Positions 1 to 9,936 are shown, counted from the first letter of the stretch. The stretch is 50,064 nucleotides of DNA from Paucimonas sp. (GCA_028292545.1 JAQGMC010000082.1:1-50064), one strand, 5' to 3'. Program-made: numbers and translations. Notes: generated from the sequence alone by a model not told the origin.

Positions 1-2
1 TG

Positions 3-623
3 ATCACTATTGGCCTCACTGCAAGCCTTGCCGGCTGCGGCGATGGCAGTGCCGAATTCCTCGACAACCTGTTTGGCAAAACGACCCCGGCATTCTTTGC
101 CGACCGCATGGCCGATGCAAATAAAATATTGGCCAAGGAACCTGAGGCCAAGGTGCGTTCCGCATCGGCCGATGCAAAACCCTTCGATGCCTACGTCGGC
201 ACCTGGATGTCGGCCTGCCTTGCATCCGGAACTGATAGATCCATCGTGCGGGAAATTGAAATCGTCGACACCAAGTTCTTCGATTCCACGGCGACGAACT
301 CGTCGGCGCATCCAAGTCGAAGCACGGAATACCGGTTCGACAACAAGACCTGCACAGGTCAACCCGATCCGATCACTTCCGATATCCATGTGACGACTGC
401 CATGGAGAAGCTGCAGGCGCCAGCAGACGCGCAGATTCAAGGTGAGGCTGACGTCGCCACGCTGAGCTTCAGCCGGGATGGCGTAGCGCCGTCGACCGGA
501 AAGCGCATCGCTGGTCTTTATGCGAGCGGCGACCAGCTGGTATGGGGGTTTGTCGATGGCGGGCAGACATGGTTCGACGTCAGTAGCGTTCGCATGGCCA
601 AGCTGCCCGCTCGCAAGCCCTGA
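3..623 (+). CDS. Secreted lipoprotein of unknown function, 5' end outside the window
   Basis: The reading frame is already open at the left edge and ends in TGA at 621-623, so the start codon lies upstream of the window. The visible part begins with a hydrophobic stretch ending in a lipobox LAGC (Cys codon at 36-38), so this is the end of a type II signal peptide and the mature protein is probably lipid-anchored. The mature part has about 195 residues, a G-T-W-M-S-A-C segment near the middle, a later C-T pair and a G-L-Y-A-S segment. This plan resembles the lipoprotein at 3858-4526. I recognise no named family and propose no function. It is convergent with recJ. An alternative start inside the frame (ATG at 108) would remove the signal peptide and is unlikely. 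Confidence 0.75.
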   Translation: MTIGLTASLAGCGDGSAEFLDNLFGKTTPAFFADRMADANKILAKEPEAKVRSASADAKPFDAYVGTWMSACLASGTDRSIVREIEIVDTKFFDSTATNSSAHPSRSTEYRFDNKTCTGQPDPITSDIHVTTAMEKLQAPADAQIQGEADVATLSFSRDGVAPSTGKRIAGLYASGDQLVWGFVDGGQTWFDVSSVRMAKLPARKP

Positions 624-646
624 GCTACCTGAGCTCCGTGAACGCG

Positions 647-669
647 CAAGCCAGCCACCGCCTGGCTTG
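647..669. terminator. Hairpin between convergent genes, weak terminator candidate
   Basis: Eight-bp arms CAAGCCAG and CTGGCTTG enclose a 7-nt loop in the short gap between the lipoprotein stop (623) and the recJ stop (698). There is no T-tract on either strand, so intrinsic termination is uncertain. Confidence 0.25.
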
Positions 670-697
670 ATGCTGCGGCAGGCGGACCGGATTGCTG

Positions 698-2392
698 TCA
701 ATCCGGTTCCGCGTGCTCCACCAGCAATTGCACCCGGGTGTTGCCATTGAATTCGTTGGCATCCAAGCGGTAAGCCAGGCGGGCCCGCGCCGGCAGGGCG
801 TCGGTGTGGTTGAACCAGATCGCGTCCAGCCGGCGCCCATTTTTTTCCACCGTCAGCTTCAGGTGTTTGTCCTTGAGCACGCGCTGGTTCAGCACCAGGA
901 ATGCGTCGCAAAATACAGGCGGTGCAAAACCCTGTCCCCAGACCTGGGCTTCCATCTCCTGGATGAACTGGGTCGTGAAATAGTCTTCTTCCAACGGACC
1001 ATCGGTTTCAACGATGCGCTCCAGCTGCGCCTGGTCCAGCCATTCGCGACCCACGCTTTCGAAAGCCTGGCTGAAGCCTTCGAAGGATGCGTGGCGTATC
1101 GTCAATCCCGCTGCCATCGCATGGCCGCCAAAGCGCTCGATCATGCCCGGCGCGCGCTTGGACACCAGGTCCAGCGCATCACGCAAATGAAAGCCATTGA
1201 TGGACCGGCCCGATCCCTTGATCACGCCTTCGCCACCCGGCGCAAAGGTAATCGTGGGACGGTAAAACTTGTCCTTCAGCCGCGAGGCGACGATGCCGAT
1301 CACGCCCTGGTGCCATCCGTCGTCAAACATGCAGATGGTGCTGCTGGCCTGGGGCGCCAGGCTGTCGAGCGCGAGCAGCGCACGGTCCTGCATGTCGGCT
1401 TCGATTTCGCGCCGCTGGCGATTGATGGCATCGAGTTGCTGGGCAATATTCCAGGCTTCGTCGGGGTCATCCGTCATCAGGCAGGCAATGCCAAGCGACA
1501 TGTCGGCCAGGCGGCCGGCGGCGTTCAGCCGCGGACCGAGGGCAAAGCCCAGGTCAAAGGGCGTGGCGCGCATCGGCTCGCGCGCAGCCACCCGGAACAG
1601 CGCAGCCAGCCCGGCATGCAGGCGGCCGCTGCGGATGCGCTTGAGCCCTTGCGCTACCAGCACCCGGTTGTTCGCGTCCAGCTTCACGACGTCGGCCACG
1701 GTGCCAAGCGCCACCAAGTCAAGCAAGGCATCCAGCCGCGGCTGGTTCTCCGCACTGAAGCTGCCGCGCGCGCGCAATTCGGCGCGCAGCGCCAGCAATA
1801 CGTAAAACATCACGCCAACCCCGGCCAGGTTCTTGCTGGAGAAGCCGCAGCCGGGCTGGTTGGGATTGACGATGGCGCGCGCACGCGGCAGCCGCTCGCC
1901 CGGCAAGTGGTGGTCCGTGATGACGACTTCGATGCCGCGCCGGTTGGCTTCATCCACGCCCTCCACGCTGGCAATGCCATTGTCGACCGTGATGATGATG
2001 TCGGGTGCGTGCTGTGCGGCGGTCAGCGCCACGATTTCCGGCGTCAGGCCATAGCCATATTCAAAACGGTTGGGAACGATGAAATCGACGTGCGCGCCCA
2101 GCATGCGCAAGCCGCGCAGGGCGACGGCGCAGGCGGTGGCGCCATCGCAATCATAGTCGGCGACCACGGTCATTTTCTTGCCGGCGGCAATCGAATCGGC
2201 CAGGAAGCTGGCCGCGCTGGACAAGTGCAGCAAGCCGCCCGGCGGGCACAGCGAATGCAGTTCCGTGGCCAGTTCCTGCGCCTGGGTCAGGCCGCGCGCG
2301 GCGAACACGCGCGCCAGCACGGGATGCACGCCGCCCTGGCGCAACATTTCGGCATGACGGTAGGAATAGGGGCGGGTTGCGATACGGGTCAT
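698..2392 (-). CDS. recJ: Single-stranded-DNA-specific 5'-3' exonuclease RecJ
   Basis: RecJ degrades single-stranded DNA 5' to 3' in recombination and mismatch repair in the cytoplasm. The 564-residue length is normal for the family. The DHH phosphoesterase motifs are visible: DYDCDG (about residues 79-84, with Cys where Ala is more usual), DNG (137-139) and DHH (160-162). The DHHA1 half follows, with the GGHAMAAG segment typical of RecJ, and a C-terminal OB-like region. The next gene upstream on the same strand is the RpfE-type gene (stop 2453), 60 bp from the recJ start, so the two are probably co-transcribed. This recJ/rpfE pairing is known from xanthomonads and other proteobacteria. Confidence 0.97.
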   Translation of the reverse strand: MTRIATRPYSYRHAEMLRQGGVHPVLARVFAARGLTQAQELATELHSLCPPGGLLHLSSAASFLADSIAAGKKMTVVADYDCDGATACAVALRGLRMLGAHVDFIVPNRFEYGYGLTPEIVALTAAQHAPDIIITVDNGIASVEGVDEANRRGIEVVITDHHLPGERLPRARAIVNPNQPGCGFSSKNLAGVGVMFYVLLALRAELRARGSFSAENQPRLDALLDLVALGTVADVVKLDANNRVLVAQGLKRIRSGRLHAGLAALFRVAAREPMRATPFDLGFALGPRLNAAGRLADMSLGIACLMTDDPDEAWNIAQQLDAINRQRREIEADMQDRALLALDSLAPQASSTICMFDDGWHQGVIGIVASRLKDKFYRPTITFAPGGEGVIKGSGRSINGFHLRDALDLVSKRAPGMIERFGGHAMAAGLTIRHASFEGFSQAFESVGREWLDQAQLERIVETDGPLEEDYFTTQFIQEMEAQVWGQGFAPPVFCDAFLVLNQRVLKDKHLKLTVEKNGRRLDAIWFNHTDALPARARLAYRLDANEFNGNTRVQLLVEHAEPD

Positions 2393-2452
2393 GAGGCCGG
2401 GAAGTCAGGTCGTGAAGGAAATCCGGTCAGGCAGGCTTGAGCTGGCCGGCGC

Positions 2453-3481
2453 TCATTGTATCGGCAATGCCGGCTTGAGCCGGGCCAGCGAAGGCGCAAT
2501 CCAGAATTTCCTGAGCGCCATGCGGCTGCAGTTCAGCTGCGCCAGACGCGCGCCATCCGTCATCACGAGATTGAGCCGCTCGACTTGACCGCTGCGTAGC
2601 GCGGCAAGCAGGGGTGCAAACCATCTTCTCTCTGCGTCCTGCATCACTTCCAGCCAGGCGCCCCAGTCGCCGCCCAGGGCGGCGGCCGCCATGTCGTCGA
2701 TGACGGCAAGCGCGGGGGCATCCGGATCCAGCAGCGCAGGAAGTTCGGCCGCCGGCAAATGCGGGCTACCGGTCGGCAGGAAGGCGGCCAGGGCCGGTTC
2801 GAGAGGGCTGGGCGTGGCGCCGGGCGCGTCGCCGCCGGCATTCCAGCACCACAGGGCATTGACCGGCTTGTGGCCCCGGTGGGCACGCTCGTCGTTGAGG
2901 TCCAGCGTATGCCACAGCATCTGGACTTCATTGTGGAGCTTGCGCCAGGCTCGCTCGCCCGGTCCTTGCGGCATCCAGATGTCGATATTGTGGCCGACCG
3001 CGGCGTCGGGCGCTGCCGTCTGCAGGCCGCTCCAGTCATCGGCGCGCATGAACCAAAGGTGTTCACTGCCATAGACCAGTTGCTTGCCTTCTTCTTCGAA
3101 CAAGGGCGCGGCTGCGTCGAACAGCAGCCGCGAATGCGCTGGTGCCAGCTGCAATTGCCGCAGGTCGGTCAGCACCAGGTGGTCCCGCGCGATGTGCAGG
3201 TGGGACGGGTGCAGCACGAACCAGGTCCCTTCCTCCGGAGCCCGGCCCAGCGCCACCATAGCGCTTCGCGCCAGGCCGGCGCTTGCCAGGCTACTGCGGC
3301 CGTTCAGGAGCCAAAGCTGGTGGGGCAACAGGCGGGAATAGGGATCGGCCGGCGACGCCTTGAAACTGCCGCGCGCAAGCAGGGTGGCCAGCCCGGGCAG
3401 GTCCAGCTGGCGCATCAAGTCACCCGCGAGCTCGGCCGGGGGAAGGGAAAAGGGGAGGACCAGGTCCAGTGTCGACTTCAT
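2453..3481 (-). CDS. RpfE-type conserved protein (COG4255-like)
   Basis: A 342-residue cytoplasmic protein with no signal peptide. It is the conserved neighbour of recJ that is annotated as an RpfE-type regulatory protein or a phosphoglycerate-mutase-like protein. I recognise it by the N-terminal region (LPHQLWLLNG, then HPSHLHIARDHL), the central LHNEVQMLWH segment, and its place directly before recJ. Its biochemical activity is not established and the mutase label is only a distant fold assignment. I chose ATG at 3481 because the frame upstream of it (to 3556) has low-complexity residues not expected in the family. A TATAAA box inside the hairpin at 3525-3540 lies at a suitable distance upstream. 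Confidence 0.8.
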   Translation of the reverse strand: MKSTLDLVLPFSLPPAELAGDLMRQLDLPGLATLLARGSFKASPADPYSRLLPHQLWLLNGRSSLASAGLARSAMVALGRAPEEGTWFVLHPSHLHIARDHLVLTDLRQLQLAPAHSRLLFDAAAPLFEEEGKQLVYGSEHLWFMRADDWSGLQTAAPDAAVGHNIDIWMPQGPGERAWRKLHNEVQMLWHTLDLNDERAHRGHKPVNALWCWNAGGDAPGATPSPLEPALAAFLPTGSPHLPAAELPALLDPDAPALAVIDDMAAAALGGDWGAWLEVMQDAERRWFAPLLAALRSGQVERLNLVMTDGARLAQLNCSRMALRKFWIAPSLARLKPALPIQ

Positions 3482-3857
3482 GCCGGCATTGTAGTGACTC
3501 TCGCGCCTGGCGGTCGCAGGCCTGGCGCTTTTATAAGCGCGTGGCATCCATTGCACGGGGCGCGAGGCTGGCCGGGCTGGATCCTCCTTTTACGCTCGCG
3601 AAAACAGGATTTTGCTGCCTAACTGTTAGGCGTCGTGCGCGAACGTGTCGCTAAAAGCCCTTCAAACGAACTTAAAAGCGTTAAACGAACACATTCAGCA
3701 TCCTCCGAACAGTATTAGCGAACTGTTTAGGAAAGCTGGCTTGTAGACGCCGTACACCCTCCTTACTCTCGCACGTCTTCGCGGAAAACCGTCGCGAACT
3801 CCGCTTGCCGGCCTTGGTGCTAGCTCCTCCTTACTCCCTGAAGAATCCCTGATCATC
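3482..3857. other. Intergenic region with hairpin and 15-bp palindrome
   Basis: 376 bp without a convincing gene between divergent transcription units. It holds a hairpin at 3525-3540 (arms GCGCTT and AAGCGC around TTAT; on the minus strand this contains TATAAA, a candidate -10 for the RpfE-type gene). It also holds a perfect palindrome at 3617-3631 (GCCTAAC-T-GTTAGGC). Between 3638 and 3724 the pentamer CGAAC recurs five times at irregular spacing. The composition is more AT-rich than the flanks, consistent with a regulatory region for the lipoprotein at 3858. Confidence 0.45.
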
Positions 3858-4526
3858 ATGCGTACCGAGAAAATTGTCATTCCTACAATATTGATAGCAA
3901 GTCGCAGCGCCAGAATCGTTTGCCTGGCTTTGATTTTCGTTTTGCTTGATTTGCTGGCCGGATGCGGCGGAGGCGGCGACCAAGCTGCCTCATCCTTTTC
4001 GCGTCCGATCGAACTCGAACCCGGATCTGCCAAAACTTTGCTGGCTCACACATCTGCCCTGCTTCCCAATTTGACGCCTGAAACCGAGGTTTTCGAATCT
4101 TCAGGCAGTGACCTTACGCTGCGCCAGAGGCTGGTTCGCCACTGGTCGCCGGGTTGCCAACGCAACGGGAATGACGGCGCGGTGGCGAGGGAATGGCGCT
4201 TCGAATCCCCGAGCGAGATTGCTGGTGAATGGGCAATGGTGGGCACCCTCTACGAGTACTTCTATGCTGACGCCCAGTGCACCCAGTACAAGTGGTTCGA
4301 CAAAACACGCATGAGCGCCACCTACAAGGGCGCTGTCACTGCGCCAGCCGGTGCGCGGCCGGGCGGCGCGGCCGATGTTTTCGATGTCGTCTTCCATGAA
4401 GGCGCGTCGATTCCGGCGGGACGCTATGCATTTGGACTCTATCCCAGCACACGCGCCGTTCGCATAGGGCAAGGGAACTGGTTCGAGGGCGGCTACGTCG
4501 ATGCCATTACCTGGGACTCGAAATGA
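3858..4526 (+). CDS. Secreted lipoprotein of unknown function
   Basis: A 222-residue protein with a long, charged N-terminus, a hydrophobic core and a lipobox LAGC with Cys at residue 36, followed by G-G-G-G. It should be exported and lipid-modified. The mature part has W-S-P-G-C, then YADAQCTQYKW, then an AFGLYPS segment. This order of W-x3-C, C-T and GLY resembles the lipoprotein at 3-623, which suggests distant paralogues or a shared beta-barrel (lipocalin-like) fold. That is an inference from spacing, not a family match. The first ATG was kept because the signal peptide needs it. No strong Shine-Dalgarno is visible, so a slightly later start is possible. No function is assigned. Confidence 0.7.
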   Translation: MRTEKIVIPTILIASRSARIVCLALIFVLLDLLAGCGGGGDQAASSFSRPIELEPGSAKTLLAHTSALLPNLTPETEVFESSGSDLTLRQRLVRHWSPGCQRNGNDGAVAREWRFESPSEIAGEWAMVGTLYEYFYADAQCTQYKWFDKTRMSATYKGAVTAPAGARPGGAADVFDVVFHEGASIPAGRYAFGLYPSTRAVRIGQGNWFEGGYVDAITWDSK

Positions 4527-4669
4527 TTCGTGCCTACGGCAGGGCCGCCCCACATTGAGCGGATCGTTACTTCTGCACAAACATGTGTGGCAAACTCGGC
4601 GTTTCGACCGCCTCGCGGGTTTTGCGAGGCTGCCGTCCAACCTATTGATCCAGGAACCCGGGAACGCCC

Positions 4670-5935
4670 TTGCCCTTACTGAAAAACCTACCCTTTGAAT
4701 GGCTGGTCGGCCTGCGTTATACGCGTGCCGGCCGGCGCACCGGCCGCAACAGCTTCATCTCGTTTATCTCGCTGATTTCCATGGCCGGCATCGCGCTTGG
4801 CGTGGCTGCCTTGATCGTCGTGCTGTCGGTCATGAACGGCTTCCAGAAGGAAGTGCGCGACCGCATGCTGTCGGTGCTGGCGCATATCGAAGTCTTCAAT
4901 GCCGCGGGCAGCATGCCAAACTGGAATGAAGTCGCCAAGGAAGCCTTCCTGCAAAAGGAAGTGCGTGGCGCGGCGCCCTATGTGTCGGCTCAAGCGATGA
5001 TCACGCGCAATGAAACCGTGCGCGGCGTCTATATCCGCGGCGTGCTTCCGGAGCAGGAACCGAAAGTGTCGGACGTGGCCGCGCAAGTCAAACGCGGCAA
5101 CTTCAATGATTTGCGCGCCGGTGAATTCAATATCGTCCTCGGCAGCGAAATCGCGAAAAGCCTCCAGGTGGGCCTGGGCGACCGCATCACCATCATCGCG
5201 CCCCAGGGCCAGGTGACGCCGGCCGGCGTGATACCGCGCCTCAAGCAATTCACGGTGGCCGGCATTTTCGAGGCCGGGCATTTCGAATATGACTCGACCC
5301 TGGCTTTCGTCCACATCGAGGATGCCGAGCGCCTGTTCAAGCTCGACGCGCCGACCGGTTTACGATTGAAAATAGAAGACATGCAGCGCGCGCCGCAAGT
5401 GGCGCGCGATTTAAGCCGCATCCTGCCCGGCAATACCTATATCAGCGACTGGTCGCAACAGAACAAGACCTGGTTCGCAGCCGTGCAGACTGAAAAACGC
5501 ATGATGTTCATCATCCTGACGCTGATCATTGCCGTTGCTGCCTTCAACCTGGTGTCGACACTGGTGATGACGGTGACTGACAAGCAGGCCGACATTGCGA
5601 TCCTGCGCACGCTGGGCTCGTCGCCTGCCTCGATCATGAAAATCTTCATGGTGCAGGGCGCGCTGGTCGGGCTGATCGGCACCGCGCTTGGCGTCGGCTT
5701 TGGCGTGTTGATCGCCTCCAATGTCGACATCATTGTCCCCTTCATCGAGCGCTTGCTGGGCGTGCAGTTCCTGCCGCGCGACATTTACCTGATCAGTGCG
5801 CTGCCTTCCGATCTGCGCTGGCGCGACGTGGGAACCATAGGCGGCGTCGCAGTGGTGCTGGCCTTCCTTGCCACGATCTATCCAAGCTGGTCGGCCGCAC
5901 GCGTGAGGCCGGCCGAAGCGCTGCGCTACGAATGA
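4670..5935 (+). CDS. lolC: Lipoprotein-releasing ABC transporter permease LolC/LolE
   Basis: Inner-membrane permease of the Lol complex, which extracts outer-membrane lipoproteins from the inner membrane and passes them to LolA. The 421 residues follow the family plan: a first membrane helix near residues 25-47 (after the typical RYTRAG and [17 protein letters not shown] segments), a periplasmic MacB-like domain, then an FtsX domain with three helices (about 275-300, 320-345, 380-405). It ends in a P-A-E-A-L-R-Y-E tail like other LolC/E proteins. The start is TTG at 4670; no in-frame ATG fits. One permease gene plus lolD suggests a single LolC/E-type permease, as in many non-enteric proteobacteria. 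It overlaps lolD by 4 bp (ATGA). Confidence 0.95.
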   Translation: MPLLKNLPFEWLVGLRYTRAGRRTGRNSFISFISLISMAGIALGVAALIVVLSVMNGFQKEVRDRMLSVLAHIEVFNAAGSMPNWNEVAKEAFLQKEVRGAAPYVSAQAMITRNETVRGVYIRGVLPEQEPKVSDVAAQVKRGNFNDLRAGEFNIVLGSEIAKSLQVGLGDRITIIAPQGQVTPAGVIPRLKQFTVAGIFEAGHFEYDSTLAFVHIEDAERLFKLDAPTGLRLKIEDMQRAPQVARDLSRILPGNTYISDWSQQNKTWFAAVQTEKRMMFIILTLIIAVAAFNLVSTLVMTVTDKQADIAILRTLGSSPASIMKIFMVQGALVGLIGTALGVGFGVLIASNVDIIVPFIERLLGVQFLPRDIYLISALPSDLRWRDVGTIGGVAVVLAFLATIYPSWSAARVRPAEALRYE

Positions 5936-6687
5936 CGGACGCGACCATGATGGATCCAGCCATGACTATCGCCCAAGCCGGCGCCAGCAGCGCCGCAGCG
6001 CCGGCGCCCGCCATACTTTCCTGCAGCGGCCTGGGCAAGCTATTCAGCCAGGGCAAACATACGGTGCAAGTGTTTCGCGGCATCGACTTTACGATCCGTG
6101 CCGGTGAGCGCGTCGCCATTGTCGGCGCTTCCGGTTCCGGCAAATCGACGCTTCTGCATTTGCTGGGCGGGCTCGATACGCCGTCCGAAGGCAGCGTGAT
6201 GCTCAATGGCCAGGATTTCGGCAAGCTTGACGAATCCACCCGCGGCCGGCTGCGTAATACTTCGCTCGGCTTCGTCTACCAATTCCATCACCTGCTGCCG
6301 GAATTCAGCGCGCTCGACAATGTCGCGATGCCGCTGTTCATCCGGCGACAAGACCGCGCCACGGCCCGTGAAGCGGCGGCTGCGATGCTGGCGCGGGTTG
6401 GCCTGTCGCACCGGCTCACCCACGTGCCGGGCGAGTTGTCTGGTGGCGAGCGCCAGCGCGTGGCATTGGCGCGCGCGCTTGTGACCCAGCCTTCCTGCGT
6501 GCTGGCAGACGAACCCACCGGCAACCTCGATCGCCACACGGCGCAGGCAACCTTCGACCTGCTGCTGGAATTGTCGCGCACGCTGGGCACGGCTTTCATC
6601 ATCGTCACGCATGACCATGAACTGGCGCACCAGTGCGACCGCGTACTGATGCTGTCCGACCAAGGCTTGCTGCCGTTGGCCCGGTGA
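5932..6687 (+). CDS. lolD: Lipoprotein-releasing ABC transporter ATPase LolD
   Basis: ATPase subunit that powers lipoprotein release with LolC/E. A 30-residue Ala-rich N-terminal extension precedes a normal ABC domain: Walker A GASGSGKS, signature [15 protein letters not shown], Walker [11 protein letters not shown] and H-loop VTHDHE. The ATGA overlap with lolC indicates translational coupling. A start at 5947 (the second Met) would shorten the extension by 5 residues. tatD follows after 3 bp. Confidence 0.96.
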   Translation: MTDATMMDPAMTIAQAGASSAAAPAPAILSCSGLGKLFSQGKHTVQVFRGIDFTIRAGERVAIVGASGSGKSTLLHLLGGLDTPSEGSVMLNGQDFGKLDESTRGRLRNTSLGFVYQFHHLLPEFSALDNVAMPLFIRRQDRATAREAAAAMLARVGLSHRLTHVPGELSGGERQRVALARALVTQPSCVLADEPTGNLDRHTAQATFDLLLELSRTLGTAFIIVTHDHELAHQCDRVLMLSDQGLLPLAR

Positions 6688-6690
6688 GCG

Positions 6691-7488
6691 ATGTGGATCG
6701 ACACCCACTGTCATCTCGACGCCGCCGAATTCGGCGCTGAATCGCTGGCAGTGGCGCAGCGCGCGCGGGAAGAGGGCGTCGCGCGCATCGTGATTCCGGC
6801 GGTGAACGCCGCCAATTTCGCGACCGTCGCGTCGCTGGCGCAAGCAGCGCCCGGCGGCTGTTACGCACTGGGTATCCACCCGATCTGCGTGCCAGGTGCA
6901 ACGCCAGCCGACCTGGACCGCTTGCGCGAAGCGGTGCACGCCGCGCAGCAGGATCCGAAGCTGGTTGCCATCGGCGAAATCGGGCTCGACTATTTCATAC
7001 CGGCGCTGACCACGCCCCCCATGCGTGAGAAACAGGAATATTTCTATAGCGAGCAATTGAAGATTGCGCGCGACGCCGGTTTGCCGGTGCTGCTGCATGT
7101 GCGCCGCTCGCAAGACATGATTCTTAAACACCTGCGCCGGATCACGGTGCCAGGCGGCATCGCCCACGCCTTCAATGGCAGTTTCCAGCAAGCCGGTGTC
7201 TTCATCGGCCTTGGCCTGAAGTTGGGCTTTGGCGGCGCAATGACCTTCACCCGCGCGTTGCAGATCCGCCGCCTGGCTGCGCAAGTGCCGCTGTCGTCCA
7301 TCGTGCTGGAAACCGATGCGCCCGACATTGCACCCGCCTGGCTGCACCCGGGCCGCAACACGCCAGAAGAATTGCCGCGCATCGGCGCCGCGCTGGCCGC
7401 CTTGCGCGCCATGCCGGCAGATGAACTTGCCGCTGCCACTACGGCCAACGCCCGGGCGGCTTTGCCCCGCCTGCAAACCGTCAACTGA
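6691..7488 (+). CDS. TatD-family metal-dependent hydrolase
   Basis: A 265-residue TIM-barrel metallohydrolase of the TatD family (3'-5' DNase or RNase activity is known for relatives). Metal ligands are in place: HxH at residues 6 and 8, the Glu of GEIGLDY, the His of HVRRSQD, the His of AHAFNGS and the Asp of LETDAP. The N-terminal MWIDTHCHLD is the usual family start. It lies 3 bp after lolD and 5 bp before comEC, so it belongs to the lol-tatD-comEC operon. The exact subtype (TatD, YcfH or YjjV) cannot be settled by eye. Confidence 0.93.
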   Translation: MWIDTHCHLDAAEFGAESLAVAQRAREEGVARIVIPAVNAANFATVASLAQAAPGGCYALGIHPICVPGATPADLDRLREAVHAAQQDPKLVAIGEIGLDYFIPALTTPPMREKQEYFYSEQLKIARDAGLPVLLHVRRSQDMILKHLRRITVPGGIAHAFNGSFQQAGVFIGLGLKLGFGGAMTFTRALQIRRLAAQVPLSSIVLETDAPDIAPAWLHPGRNTPEELPRIGAALAALRAMPADELAAATTANARAALPRLQTVN

Positions 7489-7493
7489 GCCGC

Positions 7494-9896
7494 ATGCGCG
7501 CGGCGATCGCCGGGCTGCTGGCAGGCACCTGCTTCCTGCAGACCCGCGCTGATTTGCCAGACCCGACCGAGGCTTGGGCGCTGCTTGCGGCTGGCGTGGC
7601 GCTGGCGCTGCTGGCCACCTTTGGCAGGAGGCCGCTAGCCTTGCGCCGGCCAGCGATGAAGCTGCCGCTGCTGCTGCTTGCCGGCGCAATCTGCGGTTTC
7701 GCCTGGGCCTCGCTGCTGGCCCAGCAGCGACTCGCCACCGCGTTGCCGCTGGAAGCCGAAGGCCGGGATATCGACTTGGTCGGCATCGTCGATAGCCTGC
7801 CGCAGCGCTTCGAGCGCGGCGTGCGCTTTCATTTCCGGATCGAGCAGGCGGCCACGACCGCCGCGCTGCCGCCGCGCATCGCATTGTCCTGGTATGCGTC
7901 CGACGAAGACCAGGCCGGGATGCGCGCCATCGCGCCGGGCGAGCGCTGGCAACTACGGGCGCGGCTGCGGCGTCCGCATGGTAACGCCAATCCGCACGGC
8001 TTCGACTATGAAGCCTGGCTGCTGGAACAAAACGTGCGCGCCACGGGTTATGTCCGGCCTGGCAATGCGGCGCTGGGCGGCAACCGCAGGCTGCAAAGCT
8101 TCGTGCCGAATTTCTCCACGCTGGTTGAAAGAAGTCGTGCGCTGCTGCGCGATCGCATAATGACCGCGCTGGAAGGCAAGCCTTACAGCGCCATCGTGGT
8201 CGCGCTCGTCATCGGCGACCAGCGCGACATCAGCCCTGGCGACTGGAAAGTGTTTACCGCCACCGGCGTCGGCCACCTGATTTCAATTTCAGGCTTGCAC
8301 ATCACGATGATTGCCGGCCTGTTTGCCAGCGCCGTGCTGTTCCTGTGGCGGCGCTCTTTTTTCACGCGTGCGCAATTGCCGCTTCTGCTGCCGGCGCAAA
8401 AAGCAGCGGCGCTGGCCGGCGCCTTGTGCGCCTTGCTGTATGTGCTGCTGTCGGGCTTTGGCGTGCCGGCGCAGCGCACACTGTACATGCTGGCGGTGGT
8501 GGCGCTGGCGCTGTGGTGCGGACGCGCAGCCCAGGTCTCACATGTGCTGGCCCTGGCGCTGGGGCTGGTATTGCTGGTCGACCCGTGGGCCGTGCTCTGG
8601 CCTGGCTTCTGGTTGTCGTTCGGCGCGGTCGCCGTGATCCTGTATGCCGGCAGCGGCCAGGCGCGCAGCCTGGGCCCGGCCGGCGGTTGGCGCGCCAGCC
8701 TGCGCGCGGCGGTGCGCACGCAATGGGCGATCAGCATCGGCCTGGTTCCCTTGAGCTTGCTGTTGTTCAGCCAGGTGTCGCTTGTCAGCCCGCTTGCCAA
8801 TGCGGTGGCGATCCCGGTCGTCAGTTTTATCGTGACGCCACTGGCGCTGGCGGGTAGCGTGCTGCCGGCCCCGCTTTCCGGCGCGGTGCTGATGCTGGCG
8901 CACCAGGCGCTGGCCTGGCTGGCGGCTTTGCTGACGTGGTTGAGTACGTTGCCAGGCGCAGTGTGGAGCGCACCCGCGCCAGACTGGTGGATGTTTTTTG
9001 CAGCCCTGGCTGGCTTATGCTGGATGCTGGCCCCGCGCGGCTGGCCCTGGCGCAGCGCGGGTTTGCTGGTGTGGCTGCCGCTGCTTCTCAAGCAGCCGCT
9101 TGCGCCGGCCGCGGGCGTCAACATGATTGCCTTCGATGTGGGGCAGGGCACCGCGGTGCTGATTGAAACGGCGGGGCACAGGCTGCTGTATGACACCGGC
9201 CCCTGGTACACGCCGGAAGCCGATGGCGGCAGCCGCGTCATCCTGCCCTACCTGAAAGCGCGCGGCATCGATTATCTCGATACGGTTGTCGTCTCCCACA
9301 ATGACAACGACCATTCCGGCGGCGCGCTGTCGGTGCTGGGCCAGGTGCGGGTCGGGCGCATGTTGTCTTCGCTGGATGAGGCCAGCCCTGTGGTGCGCGC
9401 CGCTGCCATCCATAGCCCCTGCCGTGCCGGCCAGCGCTGGGACTGGGATGGCGTGCGCTTCGAGATGCTGCATCCGGACGATGCCGAATACCAGCGCGGC
9501 GGCCGGCCCAACGGGCGCAGTTGCACCCTGAAGCTCAGCTTCGGCGCCCATTCAATCTTGCTGCCCGGCGATATCGAAGCGCCGCAGGAAGCGCGCTTGC
9601 TCAGCGCCATGCCGCGCAAGCTGCGCGCAAACGTTTTGCTGGTTCCGCATCACGGCAGCGGCACCTCCTCGACCCAAGCCTTCCTGGATGCGGTGCAACC
9701 GCAGCTCGCGATCTTCCAAGTGGGTTACCGCAACCGGTACCGCCATCCGAAGGCGGAAGTGGTTGAACGTTATGGGCGCATGCAGGTGCAGCGCCTGCGT
9801 ACTGACGAAACCGGGGCAGTGCAGCTGGCAGTGGGCCAGGACATCACGGTGGAAACCTGGCGCCAGCAGCACGCGCGGTACTGGCAGGGGCGCTGA
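7494..9896 (+). CDS. comEC: DNA internalization competence protein ComEC/Rec2
   Basis: The inner-membrane channel that carries single-stranded DNA into the cytoplasm in natural transformation. The 800 residues match the full family: N-terminal helices and the DUF4131/OB-like domain, the competence membrane domain (from about residue 225, starting VALVIGDQRDIS, with GHLISISGLHITM), then a C-terminal metallo-beta-lactamase domain with HNDNDH at residues 602-607 and a later PHHGS. All three parts are present, so the gene appears intact. Translation probably follows tatD directly (5-bp gap). Intact comEC is consistent with competence but does not show it. Confidence 0.95.
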   Translation: MRAAIAGLLAGTCFLQTRADLPDPTEAWALLAAGVALALLATFGRRPLALRRPAMKLPLLLLAGAICGFAWASLLAQQRLATALPLEAEGRDIDLVGIVDSLPQRFERGVRFHFRIEQAATTAALPPRIALSWYASDEDQAGMRAIAPGERWQLRARLRRPHGNANPHGFDYEAWLLEQNVRATGYVRPGNAALGGNRRLQSFVPNFSTLVERSRALLRDRIMTALEGKPYSAIVVALVIGDQRDISPGDWKVFTATGVGHLISISGLHITMIAGLFASAVLFLWRRSFFTRAQLPLLLPAQKAAALAGALCALLYVLLSGFGVPAQRTLYMLAVVALALWCGRAAQVSHVLALALGLVLLVDPWAVLWPGFWLSFGAVAVILYAGSGQARSLGPAGGWRASLRAAVRTQWAISIGLVPLSLLLFSQVSLVSPLANAVAIPVVSFIVTPLALAGSVLPAPLSGAVLMLAHQALAWLAALLTWLSTLPGAVWSAPAPDWWMFFAALAGLCWMLAPRGWPWRSAGLLVWLPLLLKQPLAPAAGVNMIAFDVGQGTAVLIETAGHRLLYDTGPWYTPEADGGSRVILPYLKARGIDYLDTVVVSHNDNDHSGGALSVLGQVRVGRMLSSLDEASPVVRAAAIHSPCRAGQRWDWDGVRFEMLHPDDAEYQRGGRPNGRSCTLKLSFGAHSILLPGDIEAPQEARLLSAMPRKLRANVLLVPHHGSGTSSTQAFLDAVQPQLAIFQVGYRNRYRHPKAEVVERYGRMQVQRLRTDETGAVQLAVGQDITVETWRQQHARYWQGR

Positions 9897-9936
9897 TGCC
9901 GGCGTGCAGCTTTTCCGCGAAGCCTCTTCCTCAATT

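Noticed and set aside
692..2440. 582-codon plus-strand open frame opposite recJ
   Set aside because: It is a GC-rich antisense shadow of recJ; the protein has no recognisable family and is rich in residues typical of reversed reading.
3617..3740. Integron attC-like core sites (GCCTAAC and GTTAGGC at 3617-3631; GTTAAAC near 3682)
   Set aside because: The two core sites are one base apart, and no second pair of complementary inner sites can be found between 3617 and the later GTTAAAC. It is a palindrome, not an attC site.
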